Positions 35,989 through 47,037 of a stretch of 64,000 bases of DNA are shown here, in pieces (the stretch's first letter is position 1; each line of letters starts with the position of its first letter). The position numbers and the translations under genes were made by a program. Source of the stretch: Cotesia glomerata (Eukaryota; Arthropoda; Insecta; Hymenoptera; Braconidae); the NCBI RefSeq assembly GCF_020080835.1, contig NC_058166.1, positions 5,642,001-5,706,000 on the forward strand. The letters are read 5' to 3'. The notes beneath the pieces were generated by a model that saw nothing but the letters and a program-made list of their open reading frames with translations, did no database searches and was not told where the DNA came from.

Positions 35989-37394
35989 CCATTAATTTTT
36001 ATAACGTCTGAAACTTATAAAAATTCGAAAGCTGAAGAATATTTTTTTGTCGCAAAAATCTTAAGCCTGATTTTGATAATTAAACTTTTGGTTGTCATTT
36101 TTGCGGTTTGATAATTTTCAATAAAATATTTCGAATTAACGAAAAATAGTCGAAATTACCATCAATGATATTAGCAAATGATAAGAATTTAAAAATTTTT
36201 ATGCCATCGAATAATAATATCTGTTGACTCTGGCAACTAACATTTTCTTTCTGTTTGACTGTTTTCATGGTCGTCGTTTGGTAGGTTCATTCACCCCTTA
36301 TAGTCGTTTAAGTGGGGAGAGCAACTGATACAAAGAAGGCAAGTAAACCTAGACGGCACGTACGGTTGTGGAGAGAAGAGGAGAAAGTGAGAGAGCATAA
36401 GAGTACGATGAAGCTGGAGGGATCAAGGGAGACGGTAAATTGCATTGCGTGAACTGGCAGTGGGGAGCATGAGTGAGGCAAGAAGGGCTAACAGAGTGAG
36501 ACAGAAAAATAAGAAGAAAAGGGATCAAGCAAAAGAGAGTTGAGGTAGGTCTAGGTTTGATGAGGGTGAATGCGTGACGACTTTAGGCTGCAAAGATGGA
36601 TTGTTTACTGTGCTTAAATATTTCTTTCCAATTTTACTTTTTTAGATCTTGTTTCTTTTCTATCAAGTTATTAATTGCTATAATACTGGAATTACTTCAT
36701 TATTATTCATTTTTTTTTTTTTTTGGTAGAACTACAAATTTGGTGACATTTTCGATAAAAATATTTGAAACGATGTTCGAGCGAAACAGTGTCGTTAGAC
36801 AAATTCTATTCATATTGGTGCAAGTTTGTAAGCTCATAAAAGCTCCCTCTAAATAGCATTAAAAAACAACCCGATTTATCAAAAAAACATTTAAATTTAT
36901 TAAAAAGATCGAAAAAGAATTTTTTTTTTAGCATCTCTTATGAAAATATGTTAGTCACATTTTCTCTTAAGAATAATTTCCAAAAATCAGCTCAGTTAAA
37001 AAATTTCGTCTCCCGAAATTTTATAAATAAATTGATAATTTTTTCTAAAAAAGTAAATATTCCATAAATTTATAAAATTTTTTTTTGTATTTTATTTTAA
37101 AAATTATATTAAAAAAAAAAAGCCAATTTTTTCAGCTTAATCGAAAAGATAAGGTATAAAAGTAGAGATCATAATTTCAATTTTAAGAAATCAGAATAAC
37201 AAAAAAAAAAAGCAATTTTTTTACCTCAGTTATAGTCCTCCAAGCAACGAAAAAAATGTTCTCCCAAAAATTAAATAAAAAAATCTTACAGAGTATTAAA
37301 TTTTGGACAAAAAGTTTCATTGAATCAAAATTATATAAATTCATACCTTAAAATTTGGATTTTTCAAAACTTGCATAATTTTATATTTGTGAGC
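35989..37394. other. AT-rich DNA flanking a purine-rich island
   Basis: 36,285-36,595 is GA-rich (GAGAGAAGAGGAGAAAGTGA and similar) with many GAG/GAGA motifs and balanced GC, like the islands at 2.7, 38.2 and 61.5 kb. It could be a promoter or untranslated exon. The rest shows no signal. Confidence 0.3.
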
Positions 37395-37685
37395 TTAACC
37401 CCTGACAAGCACACATCTAAACCGTATATCTTTAGGCATTGAGGGTGAAAAGTACCCAACATATTTCATTTTCAAATATCTTGGTCCCGAATAAAGTTAG
37501 AGAATTTTTTTTTTTTTTAAATCAAAGCTCAAAAAATTCTCCATAAAATAGATATAATATTAAATTAATTAGTGCCAATTAAAATAGATAAAAATACTAT
37601 CGAAGTTTAAATATACACAAAGAATTATAACGAAAGAAAATTTTGGGGTGGGTACTTTTTACCCAATGTGCTTGTCAGGGGTTAA
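37395..37685. mobile_element. TTAA-flanked MITE (piggyBac-type site), CCCCTGACAAGCACA ends
   Basis: TTAA|CCCCTGACAAGCACA at 37,395 and TGTGCTTGTCAGGGG|TTAA at 37,682-37,685: perfect 15-bp terminal inverted repeats with a TTAA target duplication, the hallmark of piggyBac-mobilised elements. The 283-bp interior is non-coding. Confidence 0.85.
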
Positions 37686-38908
37686 TTATAATTAAATAAT
37701 TATTGAAGATAAATAAAAAGTTAAATAGCAAATTTATAGTCCATTTACACACTACAAAAAACCATTTGACGAATTTTTCATATAAAAAATATTTACAGAA
37801 TTACAGACTAATCAAGTTTTATTTTTTTTAGTTTTAACTTTTATCAAGTGAACTATTGATGATTTAACATAAAAATATTAGCAAACATTTTTTTAGTATA
37901 TTCAATCAACAGTTAAAAATTGCAACATCTTTTTTTACGGTTTTTTGACTTAAAAAAAAAATTATTATAAAATTTTGACATAAGGCTTCATTTTCTTCAA
38001 AATTAATTCTAATAAATTTTCAATAATTAAAAGTATCTTGTTATTGTTATTTTTATGATTATTTTGCTACTGATTTCGGAGACGAATTTATTGTTTAAAA
38101 ATCAATTATGAATATAATTTAATTTAATTTTTCATCATTGAAAAATAAAAGTCTAACTAATAAAAGTAGTAGACACCAAGACTATATGTGCGCCGTCAGA
38201 AGTAGATAGTCATACTCGGTAACCTTAAAAAATTAAAAAATGAGAGGCAAGACGATAAAATGAAGGTTTGGCTGGCGACTTGGAACAAGGTAGAAGGTTA
38301 TGAGAATACGAGGAAGCTGAGATAAGAGGGTTGAGGAGTCAACGACGGTTGGAGGCAGTCGGAAGTGAGAGAAGTACGAGAGGTTGTCTGATTTGGTCGG
38401 CACCGTAAACGAAACGACGCCGTTGACGACATTTGAAACAGATAATGGCGCGAATGTGCCGTGAGGGTGAACGAACCAGAGTCGGTCTGGGTTCAGTTGG
38501 GTTGGGTCGGTATCACATCAGTTATCGATCTTATAATACAGTGAGGTCCCCCCTTTGTTTCTTCGTCCAACAGTAGTTCCTCTCTCTTTCTTTCGCTTTA
38601 CGCTATTATACTTTTTTATCCCTATACACTCGCGCTCGTCGATTCTCACGTTCCAACCCCCGCTATTTTTTCCCCGCGACCCTTCCAACTCTCGTCTTCA
38701 TTTTTACACCACTATGTTAACATAAGTACTCTTATCTCTTACTATCACTCATACTCTTTAATTTCGTCAAAAAAATATGTTCCTCGGTAAATACTAAAAA
38801 ATTCTAATATTTACTGTGGCTTTGCAGTGGAAATGTTCCGATGCTAACATCAGAATTCTTTTTGCACTATGATAAACTTTTCCGATGAGCAAAAATAACT
38901 TTTTTTTT
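37686..38908. other. AT-rich DNA with a GC-raised island
   Basis: 38,180-38,720 has balanced composition. The first part is GA-rich (38,270-38,400), the second CT-rich (38,550-38,700) with CCCCGCTATTTTTTCCCCGC-like sequence. The purine-then-pyrimidine polarity copies the 2.7-4.0 kb island. No convincing frame. Regulatory or untranslated exon is possible. Confidence 0.3.
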
Positions 38909-39422
38909 AACTTCCAGCTTTGAAAATTATTAATTTTCATCAGGTTTCCTCGTTTTGAGGTCCTAGAAAGCTGATGCGACTATTTCCGACTTGACGTCCG
39001 GCCGTGTGTATGTAAGTATGTAAATATATATGTATGTATGTATGTATGTAAATAAAATTTTGTCGTACGATATCTTGAGAACGAATCAACCGATCAAGAT
39101 AAACGACACAGCGTTCGAAAGTGTTTATTGAGACTTCAAGCCGATTAGGTTTTAAAAACGATTGATCGAGGCGTTTCAAAGATATTGAATAAATACAAAT
39201 AAAAAAAAAATTTTTTTTAAGTTTTTTGGAAATAAATTTCAAAATATTTAACTAATCAACTCTATCAGTATTCAGAGATACTTTGTTTAGCTTGAAAAAA
39301 CTAAAAAAACTGCGTTAAATGCCGCCAATCAAGTCAAAATCGAATGACGCGTTCAATAGGAAGATTTTCGAGCGTTTCAAGCTCGGAAAAAGCGGGAAGT
39401 TACGGGGATGGCTTGCCGGTTA
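38909..39422 (-). mobile_element. HINE-like repeat, copy D, short and diverged
   Basis: Starts AACTTCCAGCTTTGAAAA and ends AGCGGGAAGTTACGGGGATGG. The microsatellite is reduced to GTATG/TATGT repeats (39,006-39,050). One internal unit with GAACGAATCAACCGATCAAG and GCCGCCAATCAAGTC is present. GAGCTC hairpins are missing. It represents an older or distinct subfamily. Confidence 0.6.
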
Positions 39423-40052
39423 ATATTCACAGTTTTTCATTTGTTCAAAGTTAAGATTAAACATACACGGATAAAAAAGTATTGCTATTATAGCGATCCA
39501 GTGGATCGTGAACGAAGTATCGTGATTAGCTCAAAAAAGTATTGTCATATTCACCATACGAATACAGTTATGCTCGAAACAGTGAATACTGAATACCACG
39601 CTCAACTGTATAGTGAATATCTCAAAACGTTTTCTTATTACAGCGAAACGGATCGTGATTACCACTATCCACGACGTGTTCAGCGCCACCACTCATAACC
39701 AAGTCTGAATCTTACGAGTTTATTTATTTACAATTTTGGTGATGAAATAGCGATAATTGCACCAATTTATATTAACAGCGATATGGACAATTGGGTTGTT
39801 GATAAATTACTCAAGTGGAATCTTGAAAAACTCGTGTCGTTTTTTGAAAGTCTAGTAAAGAAATAAATCTTCCTATGTTAACTGTGTTAATGCTGTGTCC
39901 GTGGTTATTGTATATAATTCTACTGCGTTGATAAAGAAAAACAATGAACATTATATATTGTATTAAATAAATAACATTTGTGTTTTCATAAAAGGTTTTT
40001 TTAGCATAAATAATTTTATCCCATACTACTTTACGCAAAAATATGTTATTTT
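39423..40052. other. Mixed DNA, no gene recognised
   Basis: A 96-codon frame (39,408-39,698) is Tyr/His-rich. It overlaps inverted GATCGTGA/TCACGATC motifs and AAGTATTG repeats, so it is more likely part of an unrecognised repeat than a gene. Confidence 0.3.
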
Positions 40053-40206
40053 TAACTTCCCGCTAAGAAAATCGAAGATTTTCAAAAATCGGGAAGTTAT
40101 TGTTTTCACCCCGTTTTGCAAAAATCGAGTTTTTATCAAATCTCGACGTTTGAAGGTCACAGGAAGCTTCCCTGACTATCTCCGAGAGGTTGTCACTATG
40201 TCTGTA

Positions 40207-40244
<38 letters not shown>
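40053..40244 (-). mobile_element. HINE-like repeat, copy E, end piece
   Basis: Terminal hairpin AACTTCCCGCTAAG...CGGGAAGTT (40,053-40,097), conserved AAGGTCACAGGAAGCTTCCC, then (TG)n from 40,213. It is interrupted within the (TG)n by the 3.3-kb retrotransposon and resumes at 43,577. Confidence 0.75.
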
Positions 40245-40248
<4 letters not shown>

Positions 40249-40492
40249 TTTTTTCTCAGAGGGGGGAATCCTTTTTGCGGATTCCAGGCATAGCTATTTC
40301 GCCTGGATATGTGAAGACTCGACGCAGCGTCATACTAAAACTTGACGCTAACGCCCCTACTCACTAAACCCTAAACCCCTTTTCTTCTTTCCTCTAATCT
40401 CTCATGGGAACCGCCGTCAGGCATTACTTCGTGAGGGGAGGAACTAGCTACTGCTCTTCCTTCTAGTGGCTAAGATGTTAACTACCTTCCTT

Positions 40493-41722
40493 CTATCTTC
40501 TGATATTTGCTCTTCTTCTTTCGGTGGAACGCAAGTCTTTGAGGACTTTTGTTGCAAACGTGTTGGTAGCGTTCCAGGCAGCTTCTGATGACAAGATTGC
40601 TTCCACTAGTGAATCTGGTTGCATTCTCTGGTTCAGGATCCTCTCCAACTCTTTACGCTATGGATCGAAACGAGGACATACAAAGAAGACGTGCTCCGCA
40701 TCTTCAGCAACTCCTGGGCAGGACGGGCACTCCGAAGAGTCATCGTGCTTAAAGCGGTGTAGATACTCTCGAAAACACCCGTGTCCTGACAACATCTGCG
40801 TAAGATAGTAATTGACCTCGCCGTGATTCCGGTTAAGCCAAATGTCGATCCGAGGTATGAGGCGGTACGTCCACCTACCCTTCTCTGCGGCATCCCATTG
40901 TAGTTACCATTGGCCTATGCTGTTCTGCTATGCTTCAATTCTAAGTTCTTCAGGGCTCAGTGCAGTTGACCTTTTTCGTTGTTAAAGGGCTCGTCTTTCC
41001 TCTGCTAGAACTCTAAGAAGTAGGGTTCTGGCAATGACGCACACTGCTTCTTCTGATATAGTGCGGAAGGTACTAGTTACTCGTAGGGCACTCAGTCGAT
41101 ATACTGGTCCAGCTTTTCTCCATGATTTCTGGGTTCCCAGTGCATCAGCCCAAATGGATATTCCGTAAGTGAGCACTGATGTGACTACTGATGACAATAG
41201 TAGCCTCCTGCTCTGCATTGGGCCTCCGATGTTAGGCATCAGCCGTGCGAGACTAGCCCTCACTACTGACGCTTTGGCACTGACGTGTTCCACCTGCTGC
41301 TTGAAGTTGATTCAGGCATCCAGCATCACTCCCAGATAACGGATAAATGGTTGTGATTTTATTTCTTGTTCTCCGACTCTCAATTTGATGGTTTCTACCG
41401 TTTTTCTACGAGCACTGCCTCGGTTTTATGCTTGGCTAGTTGCAAGTTCATCATGTCCATCCACAAATTGACTCGTCTGAATGTAATATCAAATGCCATT
41501 TCTATCTCTTCGAGGTGCTTTGCGACGATCACGACAGCTACGTCATCCGTATATGCTACAAGTTTAACTCCCGTGGGCAATGCTATTCTCAGGAGGCCAT
41601 CATACATGATGTCTATAAGGCTCACTTATAAGTGCTACGTCTGCCTCTAATTCGCGCACAGTTTGCATGAGCAGGTCATGCGCAGGCTCACAATGATTGA
41701 GGTTGACCTGCAATATCTTCAT
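40493..41722 (-). pseudogene. ORF2 remnant: endonuclease start, RT and CCHC
   Basis: Starts at ATG 41,722 (MKILQVNLNHCEPAHDLLMQ), the standard opening of R1-clade AP-endonuclease domains, and reaches the ISEPY motif. It then jumps, about 41,605-41,615, directly into late reverse transcriptase (DIMYDGLLR..., LVAYTDDVAVVI), losing most of the endonuclease and the early RT palm and changing frame. YTDD is the polymerase YXDD box. Next come YLGVMLDA (stop replacing a residue) INFKQQVEHVSAKAS, the RT thumb region, and the clade's C-terminal motif CPSCPGVAEDAEHVFFVC. A further in-frame TAG precedes RKELERIL. The natural stop is at 40,493-40,495. Not functional. Confidence 0.8.
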
Positions 41723-41815
41723 GTTCTTGGCTTCGTTATCTTCTGGAGCGCTTCTTGGAAGACGGGGAATCTGTTCGTGCCTGCATGGTGAGCCGCCTTT
41801 TCTACGCCGTGCTGT

Positions 41816-43042
41816 TCAACACAGTGCAAATTTAGCTGGATTTTTACAATCAGCAATTTTGTGTCCTTCTTTTCCGCACCTTATGCAGTGCTTAGACCGG
41901 TCGACTTCGCTTTTGCACTGAGATCCGAAGTGCCCAAAGTGCCAGCATTTGAAGCATTGTATGGGTCTCTTCGTTGCTCTCATTCGGCAATTGACCCAGC
42001 CGATCCTTATTTTGCAGTTTCCCTCCAGTAACTTTTGTGCTGCAGCTGCTGGTAGTAACACTGTGGCTGTCTGCGTACCCCTAAAGGCTTTACGGATTTT
42101 GATTGCCTCTAGTGGGATTTCACAACTTTCTCCAGCTTCCCTCTTTAGAGCGGTCTGAATATGCTCTTTCGTCGTGTCGTCATCGACATCTTGGATCTCG
42201 ATGGTCTCCTGTGGTCCTTTGCAGATCACTTTGGCCTCTTCCTTAAGGATGTCTGCGATCGTCTTTTGGAGGGCTTGGCCTTTGTCAGTGCTCTTCCTCA
42301 AAATCGTAATCAACAAGTCGCGACTTCTGGTCTTGTTGATCTTATCTACCGTTGAACGAACCTGCTCATCTGGGACGTCCTGCTTTATGCGACGCAGAAT
42401 CTCGGCATACTTTGTTTTCTCGGCCGGGTGGATGATCAGTGCGTCGGGTCTGATCCATTTGCGTGGTTTTTTCCGCTTAGGCTCTGGCCTGGGCTCCTTC
42501 GGCGGCTGCTTTGAGAGTTGCTCTCTAGCTAGCTTCCTCTTCTCCTTCTTAGACTGTACTTTTTCCGAACCAGTCGCCTTCTTAGGTTCGTCGCCCTGCC
42601 CTGCCAGTCGTTGGGGAGGGCTTTTTTTCAAGTCCTTCTTCTTTGTGACTTTGTCGGTTGGCTCTGGCGAATTTCGGTCCTTTCTCTTTCCAGGCCTTGT
42701 GTCAGTTTCACCCTTGTCCTCAGCAGCAGATTCGCCGTCACCGTCGGCTCCAGTGTCCATTGCTTCTTCCGTCTCAACTTCAGTTTGAATGCGTCGTCGT
42801 GATGACTGCCATTCCTCGTCCAGTTTCTTGAATCTTCCAAGAGCATTGACTACACCGGTTGTCTTGGTCTTTATCTCCTTGTGGATATTGACCTTAGTTT
42901 GGACAAACTCTTGCAGCTCAATGGTCAGCTTTTCAAGGCGCTCCAGAGCTTGCGTTCTCTTCATTTCAGCGCTTGCTTCGATCGCTGCTTGTTGGGCATG
43001 AAGCCTGTTTCCACTCTTGTTTGTTTCCTGTAAATTTCTCAT
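41816..43042 (-). CDS. ORF1 (Gag-like) of R1-clade retrotransposon
   Basis: 408 codons. The RNA-binding protein packages element RNA with ORF2 into the ribonucleoprotein that carries out target-primed reverse transcription. Residues about 1-85 are helical; about 85-200 are highly charged, rich in Lys/Glu/Arg; about 205-355 form the conserved R1-type Gag core (RSRDLLITILRKSTDKGQAL, IEIQDVDDDTTKEHI). The C-terminus has two clear CX2CX4HX4C zinc knuckles, CFKCWHFGHFGSQC and CIRCGKEGHKIADC. A third knuckle expected in this clade is broken: the frame stops at FALC, while a neighbouring frame continues with HHAGTNRFPVF, so a one-base shift near 41,822 is likely. The start Met at 43,042 is the first in frame after the 5' UTR. 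Nearly intact, so the insertion is recent. Confidence 0.85.
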   Translation of the reverse strand: MRNLQETNKSGNRLHAQQAAIEASAEMKRTQALERLEKLTIELQEFVQTKVNIHKEIKTKTTGVVNALGRFKKLDEEWQSSRRRIQTEVETEEAMDTGADGDGESAAEDKGETDTRPGKRKDRNSPEPTDKVTKKKDLKKSPPQRLAGQGDEPKKATGSEKVQSKKEKRKLAREQLSKQPPKEPRPEPKRKKPRKWIRPDALIIHPAEKTKYAEILRRIKQDVPDEQVRSTVDKINKTRSRDLLITILRKSTDKGQALQKTIADILKEEAKVICKGPQETIEIQDVDDDTTKEHIQTALKREAGESCEIPLEAIKIRKAFRGTQTATVLLPAAAAQKLLEGNCKIRIGWVNCRMRATKRPIQCFKCWHFGHFGSQCKSEVDRSKHCIRCGKEGHKIADCKNPAKFALC

Positions 43043-43573
43043 ACTTTTTGATTTACCAGCGCATCGTACGGAGTGGAGCGGGTTGTCATAACTAGGAACG
43101 GGTGTACCCTCGGAGATAGTACTCCTACCCCAGTTCCCTGAGGCCTAGCCGACACTTAGCCAGTCCCGGAATACACGGACGGACTAGACTCGCTCGGGGC
43201 GGTGGATTCAGATTTCTAACACTCACTGCGTACTTCCTGATCAAGGCCCGAAGTGGCTGGCTCCTGATCCGCTACTGCAACTTACACCTCGGCAGAGCAA
43301 GCTCACATCAGCCGTAGTCTGCATCGTCGGAAATAATCGACACGGGTTCCGGACACTCCCAGTGAGTTACAGCAGGGAACGATCGTCTTACTAGGTCAGT
43401 TAGTGTGACCAACCTATTAAAGGGGGGGGGGGAGTTTTGTCCACGAGAGCGTATTTTATTTGGCTCCTACCCTCTGTACCTCATCAACTAAGAGACCTAG
43501 TGTCATCCAAGGACAGCGAGCGTTCTCCCATCCGCTACGGGGAGACGCGCCTGGTAGCAGTTTCTCCTCTGCC

Positions 43574-43576
<3 letters not shown>

Positions 43577-43632
<56 letters not shown>

Positions 43633-43745
43633 CTATGTGACTCGCTTATAACTTTTGAACAAATGAACCGATCGGAACGTACTAAACGGCGTTCTAAAGA
43701 GTTTCCTCAAACTTAGATTTCCTGAGAATACTTTTTAGTCTTATT
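43577..43745 (-). mobile_element. HINE-like repeat, copy E, inner piece
   Basis: (GT)n 43,577-43,632, then CTTATAACTTTTGAAC and AACTTAGATTTCCTGAG blocks as in other copies. It breaks off near 43,745; the GAGCTC part is absent. Confidence 0.65.
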
Positions 43746-44360
43746 AGATTAGAAACAGCATAAAATATTTATACACGGAAAAAAATAAATAGTAAATGCA
43801 ACATGATGCAGTCTTAGTAAATAACCATGTTGCGGTAGCATAAGAAAATCATGTAGATGCCACATGACAACCATGTTGCGGTAGCATGAGAAAATCATGT
43901 GGATTTTCATGTAGCCTTAATAGCATAAAATTAATCTGCAACAACTAAATATTTATGCTTTAAAAACATTATTTATTATAAAGTAACTAGGTTTTTAGGA
44001 TTTATAATATTGCAGATGAAAATAAGAGTAAATTATTGAATTATACAATTTGTGAATGATTTCTTTGTTTATTCAAATTATATACAATTCTTATCGCCAA
44101 TAGCTTTGGTTTGTGATAAAAGTAATTAAATTGTTATTATTTTCGTATATCAAATGCAGTTTGACTTCGCGAAGTTACAGTAGACCGCTGTCTTTTTGCG
44201 CATACGCAGTTGAAATGCTGAGTGATTGGTTCACATTCGAATAAATTTTCTCGCGGAGCTTTTTTGAAAAAATTTTATTCTTTTTTATTAAAAAAAGTTT
44301 TTACTACGTACTAATGTTTTTGACTAAAAAAAAAATTGTCAAAAAAATAACATAATTTAT

Positions 44361-45098
44361 TTAAGGGGTTAGGGGTAATCAGACATGAAAAAATGAGAAT
44401 TTTTAATAATTTTTTTTTGCTAGCAAATCATTTTATTTTTTCAAAAAGTAATAGTATGGCATCATAACTCAATGTTTTGACTTGACTTCACGGAAATTTG
44501 AAAAAAAAAATTAATTATTTCAAAAGTTATGACTGTTTGTGTTGACCCAATTCAAAAAAAGGTCCTTGCGGTGACCATCATAAATAAATCCTTGAAGATT
44601 CATATAAAATCAATCGGAGAAGAAAAAATAGTTTCATTAATAGATAATCTAGTGCCTGATCGATGCTTTTTTGTTTAACAACAAAATGGCGGCCTCAAGA
44701 AATTTTTCTCTAGATTTTAGGGAAAAAAACCAACAGTTAATTGTTTATAAAAAATCAAAATTTTTGAAGAAAAAAAAATCCTTTGATCAGTCACGAGATT
44801 TTTATATTTTCCAAAAACTGTATGAGTTTCATTGAAATCTACTGAGCGGTTTTCGAGTAACAGTGGCCACCAGTTTGAAAAAAAACATAGTTTTGAGAAA
44901 AACGCATTTAAAGTTTTACACTACCTGCTCTCGAGCGTTCTGGAATGCCTGAGCATCTTTTGTTATTTGTCGAATTACTCGAAAAATATTTGTCGGATTC
45001 ACTTTAAACTTTCAGACAATATTCTTAAGATATTCCACCAAAATAAAATGCAAAAAAAATCGATTTTTTGAAAATCCTGACTACCCCTAACCCCTTAA
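44361..45098. mobile_element. TTAA-flanked MITE, GGGGTTAGGGGTARTCAG ends
   Basis: TTAA|GGGGTTAGGGGTAATCAG at 44,361 and CTGACTACCCCTAACCCC|TTAA at 45,095-45,098. TTAA duplication and 18-bp inverted repeats point to piggyBac-type mobilisation. The 730-bp interior has a 79-codon frame (44,832) with no recognisable domain; it is probably incidental. Confidence 0.85.
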
Positions 45099-45427
45099 GC
45101 AAAAATATCATTATAAATGATTTAATTTGATAATTTACTCTGATTTTCATCTAAAATATTGTAAATCCGAAAAAATTGATTTGCTTGGTAATAAATAATT
45201 TTTCTGAAGCATAAATATTTAGTTGCTGCAGTTTAATTTTTATGCTATTAAAGCTACATGAAAATCATGTTGCTGCCACATGATTTTTCTCATGCTACCG
45301 CAACATGATTGTCATGTGGCATCCACATGATTGTCATGTTGCCGAAACATGACAAATCATGTGGATGCAACATGATTTCATCATGTTTATTTACCAAGAC
45401 TGCATCATGTTGCATTTACTATTTATT

Positions 45428-46062
45428 GCGCGCCTCATAGCGCGAAGCGCGTGAGGTTGTGCTTTATACTCGACTCGTCAAGGTCAAGCAATTTTGTGAT
45501 CTTTAAATGCCTCTATCATAACCATATTACACTTATGCAATGATATAAGTAGATGTACACCGAAAAAACACTTAAATTAAACCATTTTTTACTTTCTAAA
45601 ATCATTTCATGTTGCTATTTTGAAAAAAAAAACGTTTTGAAAAAAATTTTACGTGGACGTCCGGATGTCACCCCATTTTGGATGTACCAACGATTACTCC
45701 CGAACAAATTGATATTTCAAGACCGGACCTTTTTTATTAGTTTAAGAATTCAATGAACTGGGTCCGTATTTCATATCAGTGGCCTAGTTTACGTATTTTT
45801 TTTAAATTGAATTTTTATTAAAATTTACTACGATACAACCGTACAAAGCCAAATGAACTTTTCTTATTTGTCACGTGAAAACTCTGGCGCCACTTGATCA
45901 AGCTAGATTTTTAGACTGCGTGCGCATATGAAAAAAAGGGCACCGATATTTAAAAAAAAATAAAAAATACTCTGTAAGAAATTACTTAATTATAATTTTT
46001 TTTTTTAATCAATTACACAATTAATTTTTTTCTTAAAAAATGAATGAGCGTTATGAGGCGTG
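45428..46062. mobile_element. TIR element with GCGCGCCTCATAGCGC ends
   Basis: GCGCGCCTCATAGCGC on the left, GCGTTATGAGGCGTGC on the right (one end is the near-perfect complement of the other). It is inserted between TATTTATT and CTTTTGGA of the right arm of the foldback element. Interior non-coding; contains an inner GCGCGAAGCGCG palindrome next to the left end. Confidence 0.65.
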
Positions 46063-46097
46063 CACTTTTGGATTTTCCAAACTTTTTTTTCCGTGTA

Positions 46098-47037
46098 GCT
46101 ACTCAATTATTTTACTAAAAGGTTTTTTAGACTTAAAATAAATCAAAAATAATTTGAATAGTAGATCAAATGCATAAAAGAAAATTTTTTTAAAAGTTCA
46201 AATACAGATCAATAAGTTTAAATGCAGATCATTTTGCTCAAAATCAGTTTAAATTTTTCGACCCGGGCGTATTAAAGCTTCTATTTTGAACACTTTATTA
46301 CTACTAACGTACGTCACACTAGTTATTCTATATAGTAATTGACTATAATTGTACGTTACTTTAGTATGTAATATATTAGTGACATGTAAATGTGTAGTGC
46401 TTCAACAACCTAAAAGTCGTATTGAATGGCTTATAGTGTTGAGTATTGAGTGTTTTGTATCAAAAGTAAATAAAGCTGATAGTGATAAGAGTTGAGTCCT
46501 ATCAAACAAATGATTTGAAAGAGAAAAAGTTTTTTTAAACGCTTTTCGATAAAGATAGCTCTCTAAAACAAGTCAGCCAATCATTATGATTCTTGTTAGG
46601 TGAAATTTCACACAGTTTTATGAGCATTATAGAGGTGATGAGATTTTGCAATTGATTAGTTAGAGAACAATAGAGTTGCGAATCTTATAATGAACTCATC
46701 ATCTATCTATCGTACAATCTAAATTAAAAAAAAATTATAATTCGATTACTTTAAAAATTTTACTTTTGAACAAAGTGTGTTATTTAAACACACACTAAGT
46801 GTGTTCTATATATAACACTATAGCAAACTATAGATTTTTAACACGCCTTCAAACGTGTAGGGAGTGACCACAAAAAATATAGTTCGTTGATGACGTTATA
46901 AACGTGAGTAGTATTCAATTTGTGTTAAAATAAAACACTTTGGATTCACCACAATAGGGTTCAGTTATTTTTTCCAAAAGCTTTTCAGGTTCACTATTAT
47001 GAATTTTTAATAACAATATATTCTAAACTGATATAAA
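46098..47037. other. AT-rich DNA, no gene recognised
   Basis: No coding signal. At 46,770-46,860 there are GTGTGTTATTTAAACACAC and TATAACACTATAG inverted motifs, perhaps a small MITE. Confidence 0.3.

Larger units (their letters stand above)
40245..43576 (-). mobile_element. R1-clade non-LTR retrotransposon inserted in (AC)n
   Basis: On the minus strand: (AC)n, 5' UTR (43,576-43,043), Gag ORF1, remnants of ORF2 (endonuclease start, reverse transcriptase, C-terminal CCHC), 3' UTR (40,492-40,255), a 10-base polyA, then (CA)n. Composition is near 50% GC, unlike the AT-rich surroundings. It is internally deleted (3.3 kb against the 5-6 kb usual for the clade). (AC)n-targeting is known for Mino-type R1-clade elements; Mino relationship is inferred from target and protein motifs. 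A second copy starts at 63,777. Confidence 0.85.
43772..46097. mobile_element. Foldback element with TACACGGAAAAAAA ends and CATGTTGC motifs
   Basis: Left end TACACGGAAAAAAATAAATAG, right end AACTTTTTTTTCCGTGTA. Arms of about 270 bp contain iterated ATGTTGCGGTAGCATGAGAA and CACATGATTTTC motifs (43,800-43,920; mirrored at 45,235-45,420) plus longer shared blocks ending ATTTACTC/GAGTAAAT (44,034 and 45,133). The loop holds a TTAA element; the right arm is split by a third element at 45,428. No transposase. Confidence 0.7.

Noticed and set aside
39408..39698. 96-codon frame
   Set aside because: Overlaps short inverted and direct motifs; amino acid composition is unusual (Tyr/His-rich) and no domain is visible.
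42174..42788. 204-codon plus-strand frame opposite the retrotransposon Gag
   Set aside because: Antisense shadow of ORF1; composition is explained by the charged Gag coding region on the minus strand.
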